64,000 nucleotides of DNA from Lachnospiraceae bacterium UBA3804 (GCA_002368665.1 DFEK01000002.1:1-64000); one strand, 5' to 3'. Positions 1 to 9,046 are shown, counted from the stretch's first letter. Notes: generated from the letters alone by a model not told the origin. Numbers and translations are program-made.

Positions 1-2
1 CT

Positions 3-293
3 GAACAAAGCTGGAACAACGAAATACCTCAATGGGCAAGGGATAGTTTTGACAAGCTTCATCTTGAGGGCTCTTTCCGTCTGTCCTATAACGGTTCCAT
101 GTTTGCAAAGGAAGGGCTTGGGATCCTGCTAACCTTTGAGCATCTGATCGACTGCTCCAAAGAGAGCGGGCTTGTTTTTCGTCCCCTTTCACCTAAACAG
201 ACATCCGAGTTGTATCTGATATGGAATAAATATCCTTCTTTTACTCCCATAGCTGAAAAATTCCTTACACAGATCAAAGCATCGTTCCACTAA
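3..293 (+). CDS. LysR-family transcriptional regulator, C-terminal fragment (cut by window edge)
   Basis: The reading frame is open from the first bases of the window to the stop at 293, so only about the last 96 residues are visible. The sequence resembles the end of a LysR substrate-binding domain: a stretch with KEGLGILL, then a segment with RPLSP and a strand like LYLIWNKYPSFTPIAEKFL, which matches the usual closing pattern of these domains (…W.k…sp…F…). The DNA-binding helix-turn-helix lies outside the window. The effector and target genes cannot be inferred. A rho-independent terminator follows about 75 bases downstream. Confidence 0.75.
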   Translation, partial: EQSWNNEIPQWARDSFDKLHLEGSFRLSYNGSMFAKEGLGILLTFEHLIDCSKESGLVFRPLSPKQTSELYLIWNKYPSFTPIAEKFLTQIKASFH

Positions 294-368
294 CCGTAGC
301 AAATCTAACTGCGTAAAAACTGAAGAACTGCCCGAAGCAATATCAAAATACCGCTTTTTCGCGGCATT

Positions 369-411
369 AAGGACTCTCCAAATGCTCCTGCTTTGGTGAG
401 TCCTTCTTTTT
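369..411 (+). terminator. Rho-independent terminator after the LysR gene
   Basis: AAGGACTC at 369-376 pairs with GAGTCCTT at 398-405. An inner CCAAA/TTTGG extension is present, and CTTTTT follows on the plus strand. It sits between the convergent LysR fragment and the alpha/beta hydrolase and overlaps the hydrolase stop codon. Confidence 0.8.
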
Positions 412-1399
412 ACTCTACACTGTCAAGGTAATTACTGATAGACTTCCCGAATTCCTCAGGTTCGGTTTTATATATAAAATGGCTGCCCGGAAGATAGACA
501 ATTTGATAATTGCCCATTTTCTCAAGATACGGGAGCAGTTCTTTTTTATTAGCTTCTTCGCTCTCGGGATCCGATAAATCTCCGTGTCTTGCCGAGATAT
601 AGAGTTTCGGAACGTCCGTCTCTTTCAGGGCGTCCCAGGTGACATTGCGGTTTCGGTTTATCTGTGCGCCTTCATTTGCAACCGCATCGGACGGTAAAGA
701 TGACTGCTGGAAGACGCAATATGCTCTCCATTCATCCTTTGAAAGGCCGGCGTCATTTCTAAGAAAAACAGGAAGCAGGATATCTCCGAGTCCTAAGTTT
801 ACAGCCACTTTGTATAAAAGAGTTCCGGAAGCTTCGCCCTGCATGTCTTCCTCCGCGATAGGCTCAACATATGTACCGTCAATGTTAATAAATGCTTTAA
901 TTTCTTCAGGATACTTGCTGACCCAGTAGGAAGCATAAGTACCGCCCATGGAATGTGCCATGAGATAATAAGGTTCAGTGATGCCTGATGCTTTTAGGGC
1001 GCTACGATATTCTTCGACGATTGCTTCGACGGTTCTGTCTTCCTTAGTGTCCTCGCTTGCGTCCCATCCACGTCTTCCAATGTAAATAAACTGATAATCA
1101 TCTTCAAGTTCTTTGAGCGAAGGTCTCATTTCAACCGCCATTCCGCCGCCCATTCCGCTTAAAACGACGATATTTCCCTTGCCGTTTTCATTGCCGAATT
1201 TCATTACATTCATCGAATAATCTCCGACTGAAACCGGATTGTAATATCCTTTTTCGGCCAGAAATTTAATGTCCGCAGAATGCTTTATTTTATGAAAGAT
1301 AAATAACCCTGCGAGGAGAACTGCGAGAACAATACCAATTGTACGCAATACTTTGCCGGGTTTTCTTTTTTTATCCTGTTTTATTTTTTCCTGATTCAT
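410..1399 (-). CDS. Membrane-anchored alpha/beta hydrolase
   Basis: This 329-residue protein has a basic N-terminus and one membrane segment at about residues 17-37, followed by an alpha/beta-hydrolase fold. Visible motifs are an oxyanion-loop SGMGGG (81-86), the nucleophile elbow AHSMGG with Ser150, and a late catalytic His at about 307 in LPGSHF. An acidic residue in the SARHGDLSD region could complete the triad. The catalytic domain should lie outside the membrane. The family covers esterases, lipases and peptidases, so the substrate is unknown. It lies 66 bases downstream of the flavin-fold gene on the same strand and may be co-transcribed with it. Confidence 0.85.
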   Translation of the reverse strand: MNQEKIKQDKKRKPGKVLRTIGIVLAVLLAGLFIFHKIKHSADIKFLAEKGYYNPVSVGDYSMNVMKFGNENGKGNIVVLSGMGGGMAVEMRPSLKELEDDYQFIYIGRRGWDASEDTKEDRTVEAIVEEYRSALKASGITEPYYLMAHSMGGTYASYWVSKYPEEIKAFINIDGTYVEPIAEEDMQGEASGTLLYKVAVNLGLGDILLPVFLRNDAGLSKDEWRAYCVFQQSSLPSDAVANEGAQINRNRNVTWDALKETDVPKLYISARHGDLSDPESEEANKKELLPYLEKMGNYQIVYLPGSHFIYKTEPEEFGKSISNYLDSVE

Positions 1400-1465
1400 T
1401 CTTTTTCCTCATCTTTCGGTATTTCGTCGGGCACGCAATTTCTCACCCGTTTTTCAGACTGTTTT

Positions 1466-1942
1466 TTATGCCTCATTCACCAGTTTTCCCGTGATGCATT
1501 CCGGCACAAGTGCGAACATAAGCGTTCTCGGGCCTGCGTTGACAAGTTCGTGTTCAATATAATCTTCATCGTCCGTGAATTTATAACTTAAGAGTCTTGA
1601 TATTTTAAGAACCTTTTCCATATCTTCCACAATTTCAATCCTGCCAAAAACAATGACGCTGCGAATATTTAACGCCCATTCCCCGGGATTGCGAAAACCC
1701 TGATCGTAAACACAGAAAGATGCCTTGTCATGACGCTTAATCGCATCGATTTTATGACCTTTTTTTCCTCCGTGAAAATAAATCTTCCCATCCTCTTCGC
1801 AGTAGTAATGATTCAGCGGCATACCATACGGGTAATCATCATCGCCAAGCACTGACAACACTCCGCGAGGTTCTTTTATCAGTAATTCGATACATTCTTT
1901 CTCTGGCAGAGCCTGTTTTTTTCTGGCAAGTTCTCTAAACAT
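1466..1942 (-). CDS. Pyridoxamine 5'-phosphate oxidase-like FMN-binding protein (NimA/MSMEG-like)
   Basis: The 158-residue protein has the split-barrel flavin-binding fold. It starts with residues typical of nitroimidazole-resistance-like members (a segment with LLIKEPRGVLSVLGDDDYPYGMPLNHYY), followed by an IYFHGGKKGHK strand. The frame could be extended upstream by 19 residues, but the ATG at 1942 has an AGGAGA ribosome-binding site seven bases away and fits the family length, so that start was chosen. Members bind FMN or F420 and carry out redox or storage roles; the actual reaction here is unknown. It is transcribed divergently from the alcohol dehydrogenase, with a shared palindromic promoter between them. 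Confidence 0.85.
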   Translation of the reverse strand: MFRELARKKQALPEKECIELLIKEPRGVLSVLGDDDYPYGMPLNHYYCEEDGKIYFHGGKKGHKIDAIKRHDKASFCVYDQGFRNPGEWALNIRSVIVFGRIEIVEDMEKVLKISRLLSYKFTDDEDYIEHELVNAGPRTLMFALVPECITGKLVNEA

Positions 1943-2014
1943 TTTTTCTCCTGACCGTAGTTTTAATTTTACAAAAGTAATTGTTTTTTTCTGAAACATA
2001 AAATTCAGTTTTTT

Positions 2015-2052
2015 TTAATTATACTCCAACCACCTCCGTTTGGTATAATTAT
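2015..2052. promoter_or_regulatory. Palindromic double promoter between the flavin-fold gene and the alcohol dehydrogenase (copy A)
   Basis: A TATAAT box on the plus strand at 2044-2049, preceded by TGG (an extended -10), faces a TATAAT on the minus strand at 2018-2023. The ends form an inverted repeat, AATTATA…TATAATT. No good -35 is seen on either side. A second copy with the same spacing lies at 4889-4926 and matches at about 31 of 35 positions. Confidence 0.6.
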
Positions 2053-2083
2053 TGTATCAAAAAAATGATAGGAGGGTTTCAAT

Positions 2084-3229
2084 ATGGCAAACAGAGTAAT
2101 TCTTAACACAGTATCTTTTCACGGAGCCGGGGCAATCAAGGAAATCCCTGCTCTTGCAAAGAACCGCGGGTTTAAAAAGGTATTTATTTGTTCCGATCCG
2201 GATCTGGTTAAATTCGGGGTTACCAAGAAGGTAACGGATCTTCTGGATGAGGCGGCAATTCCTTATTCCTTATACTCCGACATTAAGCCGAATCCCACCA
2301 TTCAAAATGTACAGGATGGCGTTGCAGCTTTTAAGGCAGCCGGTGCCGACTCCATTATCACCATCGGCGGCGGATCCTCCATGGATACTGCCAAAGCAAT
2401 CGGTATCATCATTACAAACCCTGAATTCGAAGATGTTCGTTCCCTGGAAGGTGTTGCTCCGACCAAAAATCATGCGGTTCCCACGATTGCGGTTCCCACC
2501 ACTGCCGGTACCGCTGCAGAGGTAACGATCAACTATGTTATAACGGATTTGGAAAAAGAGCGGAAATTTGTCTGCGTTGACGAGCACGATATTCCCGAAG
2601 TAGCCATTGTGGATCCGGATATGATGTCCACCATGCCGAAAGGTCTGACTGCGGCAACCGGAATGGATGCACTTACACATGCAATTGAAGGTTACACCAC
2701 AAAGGCAGCATGGGAAATCCCGGATATGTTCCATTTGGAAGCCATCCGCTTAATCTCCGCCAACCTGCGCGGTGCGGTGGAAAATACACCGGAAGGAAGA
2801 AACGGAATGGCTCTTGCACAGTATATTGCTGGTATGGGATTTTCCAACGTAGGCCTTGGAATCGCACACAGTATCGCACACACTCTCGGTGCGCACTATG
2901 ATACTCCGCACGGTGTTGCCTGCGCGATGATGCTCCCCATCGTTATGGAATATAATAAGGAATATACCGGCGAACGTTTCAGAGAAATTGCCAAAGCCAT
3001 GGGTGTACAGGGTGTAGATTCCATGTCCCAGGCAGAATACCGCAAAGCCGCAATTGATGCGGTTAGGCAGCTTTCCAAAGATGTCGGAATTCCCGAGAAA
3101 CTGGATAAGATCAAAGAAGAAGACCTGGATGTGCTTGCTGCAGACGCTTACGCAGATGCCTGCCGTCCCGGCAATCCCCGCGATACAAATGTTGAAGAAT
3201 TAAAAGAACTGTATCGTAAAATCATGTAA
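2084..3229 (+). CDS. Iron-containing alcohol dehydrogenase (lactaldehyde/1,2-diol reductase type)
   Basis: This is a 381-residue group III alcohol dehydrogenase. GGGSSMDTAK in the N-terminal domain is the dinucleotide-binding motif. The metal site is visible as ATGMDALTHAIE (Asp and His ligands) and GIAHSIAHTLGAHYDTPHG (two more His ligands). The protein resembles FucO-type lactaldehyde:propanediol oxidoreductase and butanol dehydrogenases, which reduce aldehydes with NAD(P)H during fermentation. The exact substrate cannot be fixed from sequence. The start has a strong AGGAGG ribosome-binding site. It appears monocistronic, with its own promoter and terminator. Confidence 0.93.
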   Translation: MANRVILNTVSFHGAGAIKEIPALAKNRGFKKVFICSDPDLVKFGVTKKVTDLLDEAAIPYSLYSDIKPNPTIQNVQDGVAAFKAAGADSIITIGGGSSMDTAKAIGIIITNPEFEDVRSLEGVAPTKNHAVPTIAVPTTAGTAAEVTINYVITDLEKERKFVCVDEHDIPEVAIVDPDMMSTMPKGLTAATGMDALTHAIEGYTTKAAWEIPDMFHLEAIRLISANLRGAVENTPEGRNGMALAQYIAGMGFSNVGLGIAHSIAHTLGAHYDTPHGVACAMMLPIVMEYNKEYTGERFREIAKAMGVQGVDSMSQAEYRKAAIDAVRQLSKDVGIPEKLDKIKEEDLDVLAADAYADACRPGNPRDTNVEELKELYRKIM

Positions 3230-3251
3230 TTTTATTCAATTCAAATAAACA

Positions 3252-3283
3252 GCCCCCGCCCTGGTTAAGGCGGGGGTTTTTGT
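3252..3283 (+). terminator. Rho-independent terminator after the alcohol dehydrogenase
   Basis: CCCCCGCC pairs with GGCGGGGG around a short CTGGTTAA loop and is followed by TTTTTG. It lies between convergent genes, so it may also slow transcription arriving from the sigma-factor side. Confidence 0.88.
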
Positions 3284-3307
3284 ATTCTGTCCGTACAGGC
3301 TTATATT

Positions 3308-4774
3308 TTATTCAAACGTAAGATTCTTTTCTTTCGGATTAAAATGATAGAAATGTGCTTCTATTTTGCTCGGATATTCACTGTCTCTCGTAAGATTTGT
3401 CAACTCATGACCGAGTCCTTTTACAACAACGCCATAGTTGTCGTCATCACCTCTGCCGTCATCCGGCAGGCCGTATTTTGCCTGATATCTTTGACATAAA
3501 GCCTTGTATACCGCTTCCGCTCTCGCTTCATCTTTGATATACATTTTTACATGAAAATTATATGACATGGATTCCTGATCCTTCATGGATTCCATGGGAT
3601 AGGTATAAAGTTTCACTTCTCCCCCTTCGTTTTCCGGCGGTGTTACATTAAGAGCACTGACCAATTCAATGTAATCATTAGGTCTACCCGATTTGTCGTA
3701 ATCAACAAAAAAATATAACGCTGAACTTTCACTCCTGTTTGCCGGCTCTTTATCGAATCGGTCTAAAATATTGGATTCCGGCGAGCCTTCGGGAATTGGT
3801 GTATCGAATTTTGCAAAGAGCATATCGGCGATTTCATCGGGAGTTAAATAACTGATATCCCATCCGTTGGCATCCTCCGCCGGTGCCTGGGGAAGTGTTT
3901 CACTCTCCTGTGCAACCGGACCGAGACTTCCTTCCTTTTCCTCATCCGCCACGGTACTTACCGCTGCCGCGGGAGTATTATTTGCTTTCTTTGTTTTCGT
4001 CACTCCAAAAATAATCCCTGCTGCAGCACCTGCTATAACTACCAAAGCAACACAACCGATAATAATTTTGTTTTTCATAATACCTGTCCCCTTCTTAACC
4101 GCCTCCGAAGAAGCTTTGCTTAATGTTTGATTTTTAGGAATATTTGTTGATGCGGACAGATTTCTAAGTGAAGCAGGTATGGGCTTTATCTCTACCTGCT
4201 CGGCCTCTTTTATAAAGAGCAGACCAAGGAACGGAATCGCCATGGCACGTAACTTCGTCTGATTGTCTTTTTCATATTTCTCGACCTCCTTCTTAATTTT
4301 GTTTCTGGCAAAATTCAGACGTCTCGAGACACTTCCTTCGGGGATTTCCAGAGCCTTTGCGATTTCCTTAGTACTCATCTCGTCAAAATAGAATAAAATC
4401 AGTGTTCTTTTGATATCCTCGGACAAGGCACTGTCGATGATATCCATGATGATTTTACGTTTCTCTTTCGACTCAACAATCGACTCGGGAAGAAAATTCT
4501 CCGGAACGGTTTCGGCATTTTCCAAAAACTCGTCGTCCACATTTGTGGTTTTCGTAAGCTTAATACGATCCAGGCTTTTGTTCGCTGCGGTTTTCTTCAG
4601 CCAGGCACTTACCTTGCTCTTATCCTCAATACTTTCATAGTTTTCATACAATGAAAGGAATGTATCCTGAACAATATCTTCCGCATCTGCCTCATTTTTC
4701 AGTAAAGACATTGCAGTCCAATATACCGCACGATAGTTGTCCTGATAGATCTGTTCGAGTTCTTTGTCCGTCAT
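3308..4774 (-). CDS. ECF-type sigma factor fused to a transmembrane segment and extracytoplasmic domain
   Basis: A 488-residue single reading frame. Residues about 10-75 match sigma-70 region 2 (DAEDIVQDTFLSLYENY) and residues about 105-160 match region 4 (a helix-turn-helix with STKEIAKALEIPEGSVSRRL). A linker follows, then one membrane segment at about 236-258 and a C-terminal domain of some 225 residues rich in acidic and aromatic residues, with no family I recognise. The topology implies a sigma domain in the cytoplasm tethered to an outside sensor. No separate anti-sigma gene lies next to it. The ribosome-binding site AAGGAG supports the start. How the tethered sigma is released or activated cannot be seen. 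Confidence 0.88.
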   Translation of the reverse strand: MTDKELEQIYQDNYRAVYWTAMSLLKNEADAEDIVQDTFLSLYENYESIEDKSKVSAWLKKTAANKSLDRIKLTKTTNVDDEFLENAETVPENFLPESIVESKEKRKIIMDIIDSALSEDIKRTLILFYFDEMSTKEIAKALEIPEGSVSRRLNFARNKIKKEVEKYEKDNQTKLRAMAIPFLGLLFIKEAEQVEIKPIPASLRNLSASTNIPKNQTLSKASSEAVKKGTGIMKNKIIIGCVALVVIAGAAAGIIFGVTKTKKANNTPAAAVSTVADEEKEGSLGPVAQESETLPQAPAEDANGWDISYLTPDEIADMLFAKFDTPIPEGSPESNILDRFDKEPANRSESSALYFFVDYDKSGRPNDYIELVSALNVTPPENEGGEVKLYTYPMESMKDQESMSYNFHVKMYIKDEARAEAVYKALCQRYQAKYGLPDDGRGDDDNYGVVVKGLGHELTNLTRDSEYPSKIEAHFYHFNPKEKNLTFE

Positions 4775-4888
4775 GATTTTGCTCCTTTTTTATCCGCATC
4801 TGCTTATTAGACGAATAAGAGAGGCGAATTCTTCGCAGGTTCGGGAAATTTTTTTAATTTTTTATTTTTTATATAAAAATACTGCATT

Positions 4889-4926
4889 TTTATTATACTC
4901 CATCCGCTTCTGTTTGGTATAATTAT
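4889..4926. promoter_or_regulatory. Palindromic double promoter upstream of the sigma-factor gene (copy B)
   Basis: TATAAT on the plus strand at 4918-4923 (with TGG before it) and an opposing TATAAT on the minus strand at 4892-4897, the same 26-base offset as copy A. The minus-strand box lies about 118 bases before the sigma-factor start. The plus-strand box faces a region with no convincing gene. Confidence 0.55.
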
Positions 4927-5002
4927 AGCGAATCATTTATGTTATACTAATAAAATCAGGGGTGCGATTTTGGTCGACATTCTGGCGATTTGACTTCTTA
5001 CC

Positions 5003-5071
5003 ATGATCTGTGAATGGACCGGTCTTTATATTCCGGATCCCGCAAATGAATATTATTCCGTCTTTCTCTAA
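5003..5071 (+). other. Possible gene remnant or 22-residue ORF in the 4775-5180 intergenic region
   Basis: An ATG-to-TAA frame of 22 codons, rich in aromatic residues, ends exactly at the base of a strong terminator. It lacks a Shine-Dalgarno sequence and has an in-frame stop four codons upstream. It may be the decayed 3' end of a lost gene or chance. The rest of the 400-base gap contains only the copy B promoter and the terminator. Confidence 0.2.
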
Positions 5072-5118
5072 AAAAATAAGACCTCGGGTTACCTTCAAAC
5101 CCGAGGTCTTATTTTTTC
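5071..5118. terminator. Bidirectional rho-independent terminator
   Basis: A long stem (AATAAGACCTCGGGTT pairing with AAACCCGAGGTCTTATT) is flanked by A and T runs on both sides. It ends the kinase/binding-protein operon on the minus strand and works equally well on the plus strand. Confidence 0.9.
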
Positions 5119-5180
5119 ATTTGTCGTTCTCACTGTTTAACCAGCAGATAAATCATTCTTTCGCCTTGTACAGACTTCGC

Positions 5181-6470
5181 TTACTCAGCGGAGCCGTATC
5201 CGGCTATTGCCTCATCGATGGTCTTATCTCCTCTTCCGACACTAAATACCGCCAATCTTAACTGTGTGACTGCATCATCGGACATACCAATCTCTTCGGG
5301 TGAAAGAACCTTGGCTTCCGGGACTTCCCCAAATGCCGCATACATGCTGTTAAAGGACAGATCGACGGTCGATGACATAAGGCCCTTATTCTGTGCCATC
5401 TCATTCAGTTCACCCTGTGTGATCAGAAAACGCATGAATTCATTGGACATCTCCAAATTGGAGCTGTTTTTGTTCACGGAGAACTGCAGATTTGACATAT
5501 CCAGGAATACAGCACCTTCATCCGACATGGGAATCGGAACAAAGCTGTAAGCAAACGGATTTGCAATAAAAGCTTCGGAACGGCTTTCCCTCTTCTTTGT
5601 TCCGGAAACGGTATCTCCGGAGCAGGTCATCATGGGAACATCTCCTTCAAAGAATCGTAAGATAACCGCATCATAATTATTCTCGATCTCATCGCAGGCT
5701 TTCAGATCCACGCATCCGTCTTTCATGAATTGATCTATTTTCTCAAGGGAAGGACGCATATACTCTCCTGCCGAAGCATCCAGGGAATTGAGTTTCTCTA
5801 CGGCTTCCGGATCGCCTGCCACGGTCTCGCAGAAATACGGGTAGGTAACCAGCGTAAACACGGAGGTCGTCTCTTGCTGGGAAAATCCCATCATCGGATT
5901 AGCATAGCCTTTATCACGAAAGGCTTTACATACATCCACGAGTTCCTGATACGTCTTGGGAACACTCAGTCCCTCTTTCTCAAAAAGATCGTTATTTACA
6001 AGCATTCCGTATGTATTCGAGAAAACAGGAACCATCGGAAGCGAACCGTCATCCGTATTCAGAAGGATATTCTCACGGATGCATCCAAGATCCAGTCCGA
6101 GTGCGGGATCTGCCAGGTTCTCGGCGTGATCGATGGACGATTTGTACTGATCCCTTCCATACATCCAGGAGTAATTGACATAGATGTCGGGAGCATCATT
6201 TCCGTCCAGAACCGTACCGATCATGTTGCTGTAATCATCCACCTTGGTATACTCCAGTTCCACATTGGGATAATACTCGTTAAAACGGTCGAATTCCGCT
6301 TCGAGTGCTTCGAAATTATCATATCCGCCGGCAATTCGGATCGAACCGCCAACTGACGCATCCAAAGCCGGTGTAAACCCTTCTTCTGCCGCTTTGGGCT
6401 TTGTCTTGCTGCACGCAACCAGGCTTAAAGTCATCAGTGCCGCCATTAAAATACACACCGCTTTTTTCAT
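5181..6470 (-). CDS. Extracellular solute-binding lipoprotein (ABC sugar-binding type), kinase-associated
   Basis: About 429 residues, with a lipoprotein signal peptide ending in a lipobox-like LVAC and then a family 1 solute-binding fold (early GGYDNFEALEAEFDRFNEYYPNVELE, typical of carbohydrate-binding proteins). An ATG nine bases upstream overlaps the kinase stop codon, but the GGAAG ribosome-binding site is better spaced for the ATG at 6470. No ABC permease or ATPase gene is nearby. The gene directly follows the hybrid histidine kinase, so it probably presents a ligand to that sensor rather than to a transporter. The ligand is unknown; sugars are typical. Confidence 0.85.
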   Translation of the reverse strand: MKKAVCILMAALMTLSLVACSKTKPKAAEEGFTPALDASVGGSIRIAGGYDNFEALEAEFDRFNEYYPNVELEYTKVDDYSNMIGTVLDGNDAPDIYVNYSWMYGRDQYKSSIDHAENLADPALGLDLGCIRENILLNTDDGSLPMVPVFSNTYGMLVNNDLFEKEGLSVPKTYQELVDVCKAFRDKGYANPMMGFSQQETTSVFTLVTYPYFCETVAGDPEAVEKLNSLDASAGEYMRPSLEKIDQFMKDGCVDLKACDEIENNYDAVILRFFEGDVPMMTCSGDTVSGTKKRESRSEAFIANPFAYSFVPIPMSDEGAVFLDMSNLQFSVNKNSSNLEMSNEFMRFLITQGELNEMAQNKGLMSSTVDLSFNSMYAAFGEVPEAKVLSPEEIGMSDDAVTQLRLAVFSVGRGDKTIDEAIAGYGSAE

Positions 6471-6475
6471 ACTCG

Positions 6476-9004
6476 TCATCTTCCTTCCTTTATTCTTCGA
6501 ATTTCCTTAATTACCAGTTTCACATCGATGGGTTTAGCAATATGTCCGTTCATTCCCGCGTCCAGACACGCAGTGATATTCTCGGAGAAAGCATCTGCCG
6601 TCATTGCAACGATCGGAATATTGGCAGCCCACGGATTCTCCAGTTTACGGATGGCTCTGGTCGCATCAAGACCGTTCATCTCGGGCATCTGCACATCCAT
6701 AAAGATCAGTGTATAACTGCCTTCTTCGGCCTTACTCATCATATCCAGGCAGATTTTTCCGTTTTGCGCATGCTCGGACGTGATTCCGTACATGGAAAGC
6801 AGGGTGGATATAATTTCCCAGTTAATCTCATTATCCTCTGCCACAAGAATGTTCAGTCCCTGCAGATCGGAATAATCATCCTCCGGCTCAATGGATTTGG
6901 ACTCTTTTCCGATCAGGGTGTTGATCTTATCATAAAGGGTGGATTTAAACAGCGGCTTGCTGACAAAACCGTTCGCACCCGCAAGTATCGCCTTATCCTC
7001 GATATCCGACCAGTCATATGCCGAGATTAACAGGATCGGAACATCGGCATCAATCTCCGAACGGATGCGTCTGATCGTCTCAATTCCGTCTACTTCGGGC
7101 ATCTTCCAGTCTATGATAATTACATTGTAATCCTTTCCTGCAAGATGTCTGTGCTCGATCATTCCGATGGCTTCCAGACCGCTTCCCGCCTGCTCCACCG
7201 ACGTTCCGAGAGACTGCAATGTATCCACTGCGGTCTGAAGCATAATTTCATCGTCATCCACAATCAGGACATCAATGGGATCAAGCTGCATATCTTCCCG
7301 CTGTCTGTCGGCTACCGGAATATCCAAAGCCACGGTAAAAGTGGTTCCCTTTCCCTGTTCACTCTGGCACTCAATCGTTCCGCCGATCAGTTCAACCATC
7401 TGCTTTGTGATTGCAAGCCCCAGACCGGTTCCCTGAATGCTGTTAACACGGCTGTCTACCTGACGTGAGAACGGTGTATACATATTTTCCATAAACTCGG
7501 GACTCATTCCGATACCCGTATCTTCAACAATATAGGTAAGAAGCACGCAACCCGGCACGTCACTTTTATCTTCTCTTAAGGTAACGCCGACACGGCCGCC
7601 CGGCTCCGTATATTTGATGGCATTGGAAAGGATATTGATATAGATCTGGTTTAAACGAAGCTGATCCGTGTATAAATATTCTTTTTCCATCTGATTGATA
7701 TGGAAACTGAACTCGATGTTCTTTTCCTTGATCATCGGTTGTGAGATATTGATCAGGTTTTCTACCGTCTCCACTATGGAGAATGTCAGCGGACTCAGTT
7801 TCAGTTTACCGCTTTCCACCTTTGAAATATCCAGAATATCGTTGATCAGTGTCAGCAAATGGTTGCTGGCAAGACTGATTTTGCGAAGGCTTTCCTTCGT
7901 TGATGCTTCATCCGCCGTATTCTTCTCCGCAATGGTCGTAAGGCCTATGATGGCATTCATCGGAGTTCGGATATCGTGGGACATCGTGGAAAGGAAATCC
8001 GTCTTGGCCTTATTGGCCGCCTCGGCTTTTCTGGCCGTGATCTGAAGACGTTTATTCAAATACATTGTGTAGTGAAGATCCAGAAGGAACAGTACCAAAA
8101 GTCCGACGGAAACGACTCCGAACAGAACCCAGTTTTTGTTTTTGATATCGAGATCTTTTGCCGGTACGATACCCAGCATGGTCCAACCGGCTTTGGAAGA
8201 AACCGGTGTAAACGCAAGCACGCACTCCTGTCCGTGTGAGTTAAGCATCGTAACAGAACCTGTCGATGATTTGATCCGGCTGAACAATTCCTCCGAAGAT
8301 TCCGTATCCGAAGAATTATAAGATTTATAGAATTCAAGAAAGCTGGAGTTTTTAAAACCGCTTCCCTTCAGAATATAGTCGCCGCTGCGGTCTATGATGG
8401 ACAATTCCGCATTTACAAGCTCCGATTGCGGGAAAACCCATTTCTGCTCCAGAACCGAAATCGGAATGACTCTCAGTAAAACCGCATTCTCCTTTGATCC
8501 GTTTTGACCCTTCAGGGTAATCCGGTTGCAGAAAGCCAGCGACTGTTCTCCGTTCATCGGATTGGTGTAAGCTCGGGTTATGTTGATGGACTCTCCGATC
8601 TCTTCGATCCAGTCCGCATTTTTCAGAATGTCCATCCTCTCATAGGAAACTTTATAGTCATCTGAACTTCCGAGCTTGGGCCGCGTCGAAAGACCGTTTT
8701 TGGTTTCTACGGAAACGATATGCGCCGAAGCATTTGCAAGAACATGTGAAGAACGGATATATTCAGCCGCCTCTTCCATGGTCATGGAATTGCTGCTAAT
8801 ATACCGTGCCCATACATCGCAGATACTCTGCTCGCCTTCCAGGTAGTTCTCCGTTACACGTTCAATGGTGACCGTGGTATTCTCGAAATGCTCCACCTGT
8901 CTGCGGTAAGAATCCTTGTTTACGTATTGGGCATAAAGAACAACGAAAACCAATATGGCTGCCATAATGATTACGTTGACGGTGATAATCAGAGTTTTTT
9001 TCAT
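6476..9004 (-). CDS. Hybrid sensor histidine kinase with two receiver domains
   Basis: About 842 residues. There is an N-terminal membrane segment, an extracytoplasmic Cache-like sensor domain of about 250 residues, and a second membrane segment near residue 300. The HisKA box is FLSTMSHDIRTP, with His343 as the phosphorylated residue. The HATPase domain has DTGIGM and GTGLGLAI. Two receiver domains follow (VLIVDDDE…IIDWKMPEVDG and ILVAEDNEIN…FMDVQMPEMNG). There is no DNA-binding output, so signalling must pass to another protein. A TTG at 9025 would add seven residues, but the ATG at 9004 has GGAGAG at good spacing. It is translationally close to the solute-binding lipoprotein downstream. 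Confidence 0.93.
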   Translation of the reverse strand: MKKTLIITVNVIIMAAILVFVVLYAQYVNKDSYRRQVEHFENTTVTIERVTENYLEGEQSICDVWARYISSNSMTMEEAAEYIRSSHVLANASAHIVSVETKNGLSTRPKLGSSDDYKVSYERMDILKNADWIEEIGESINITRAYTNPMNGEQSLAFCNRITLKGQNGSKENAVLLRVIPISVLEQKWVFPQSELVNAELSIIDRSGDYILKGSGFKNSSFLEFYKSYNSSDTESSEELFSRIKSSTGSVTMLNSHGQECVLAFTPVSSKAGWTMLGIVPAKDLDIKNKNWVLFGVVSVGLLVLFLLDLHYTMYLNKRLQITARKAEAANKAKTDFLSTMSHDIRTPMNAIIGLTTIAEKNTADEASTKESLRKISLASNHLLTLINDILDISKVESGKLKLSPLTFSIVETVENLINISQPMIKEKNIEFSFHINQMEKEYLYTDQLRLNQIYINILSNAIKYTEPGGRVGVTLREDKSDVPGCVLLTYIVEDTGIGMSPEFMENMYTPFSRQVDSRVNSIQGTGLGLAITKQMVELIGGTIECQSEQGKGTTFTVALDIPVADRQREDMQLDPIDVLIVDDDEIMLQTAVDTLQSLGTSVEQAGSGLEAIGMIEHRHLAGKDYNVIIIDWKMPEVDGIETIRRIRSEIDADVPILLISAYDWSDIEDKAILAGANGFVSKPLFKSTLYDKINTLIGKESKSIEPEDDYSDLQGLNILVAEDNEINWEIISTLLSMYGITSEHAQNGKICLDMMSKAEEGSYTLIFMDVQMPEMNGLDATRAIRKLENPWAANIPIVAMTADAFSENITACLDAGMNGHIAKPIDVKLVIKEIRRIKEGR

Positions 9005-9046
9005 ATTCGGCTCTCCGGGTTTCAAAGCTAATTATCTTCTTTTCCC

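Noticed and set aside
5730..6356. 208-codon plus-strand open frame
   Set aside because: Antisense to the solute-binding lipoprotein gene, which has a signal peptide and a clear family match.
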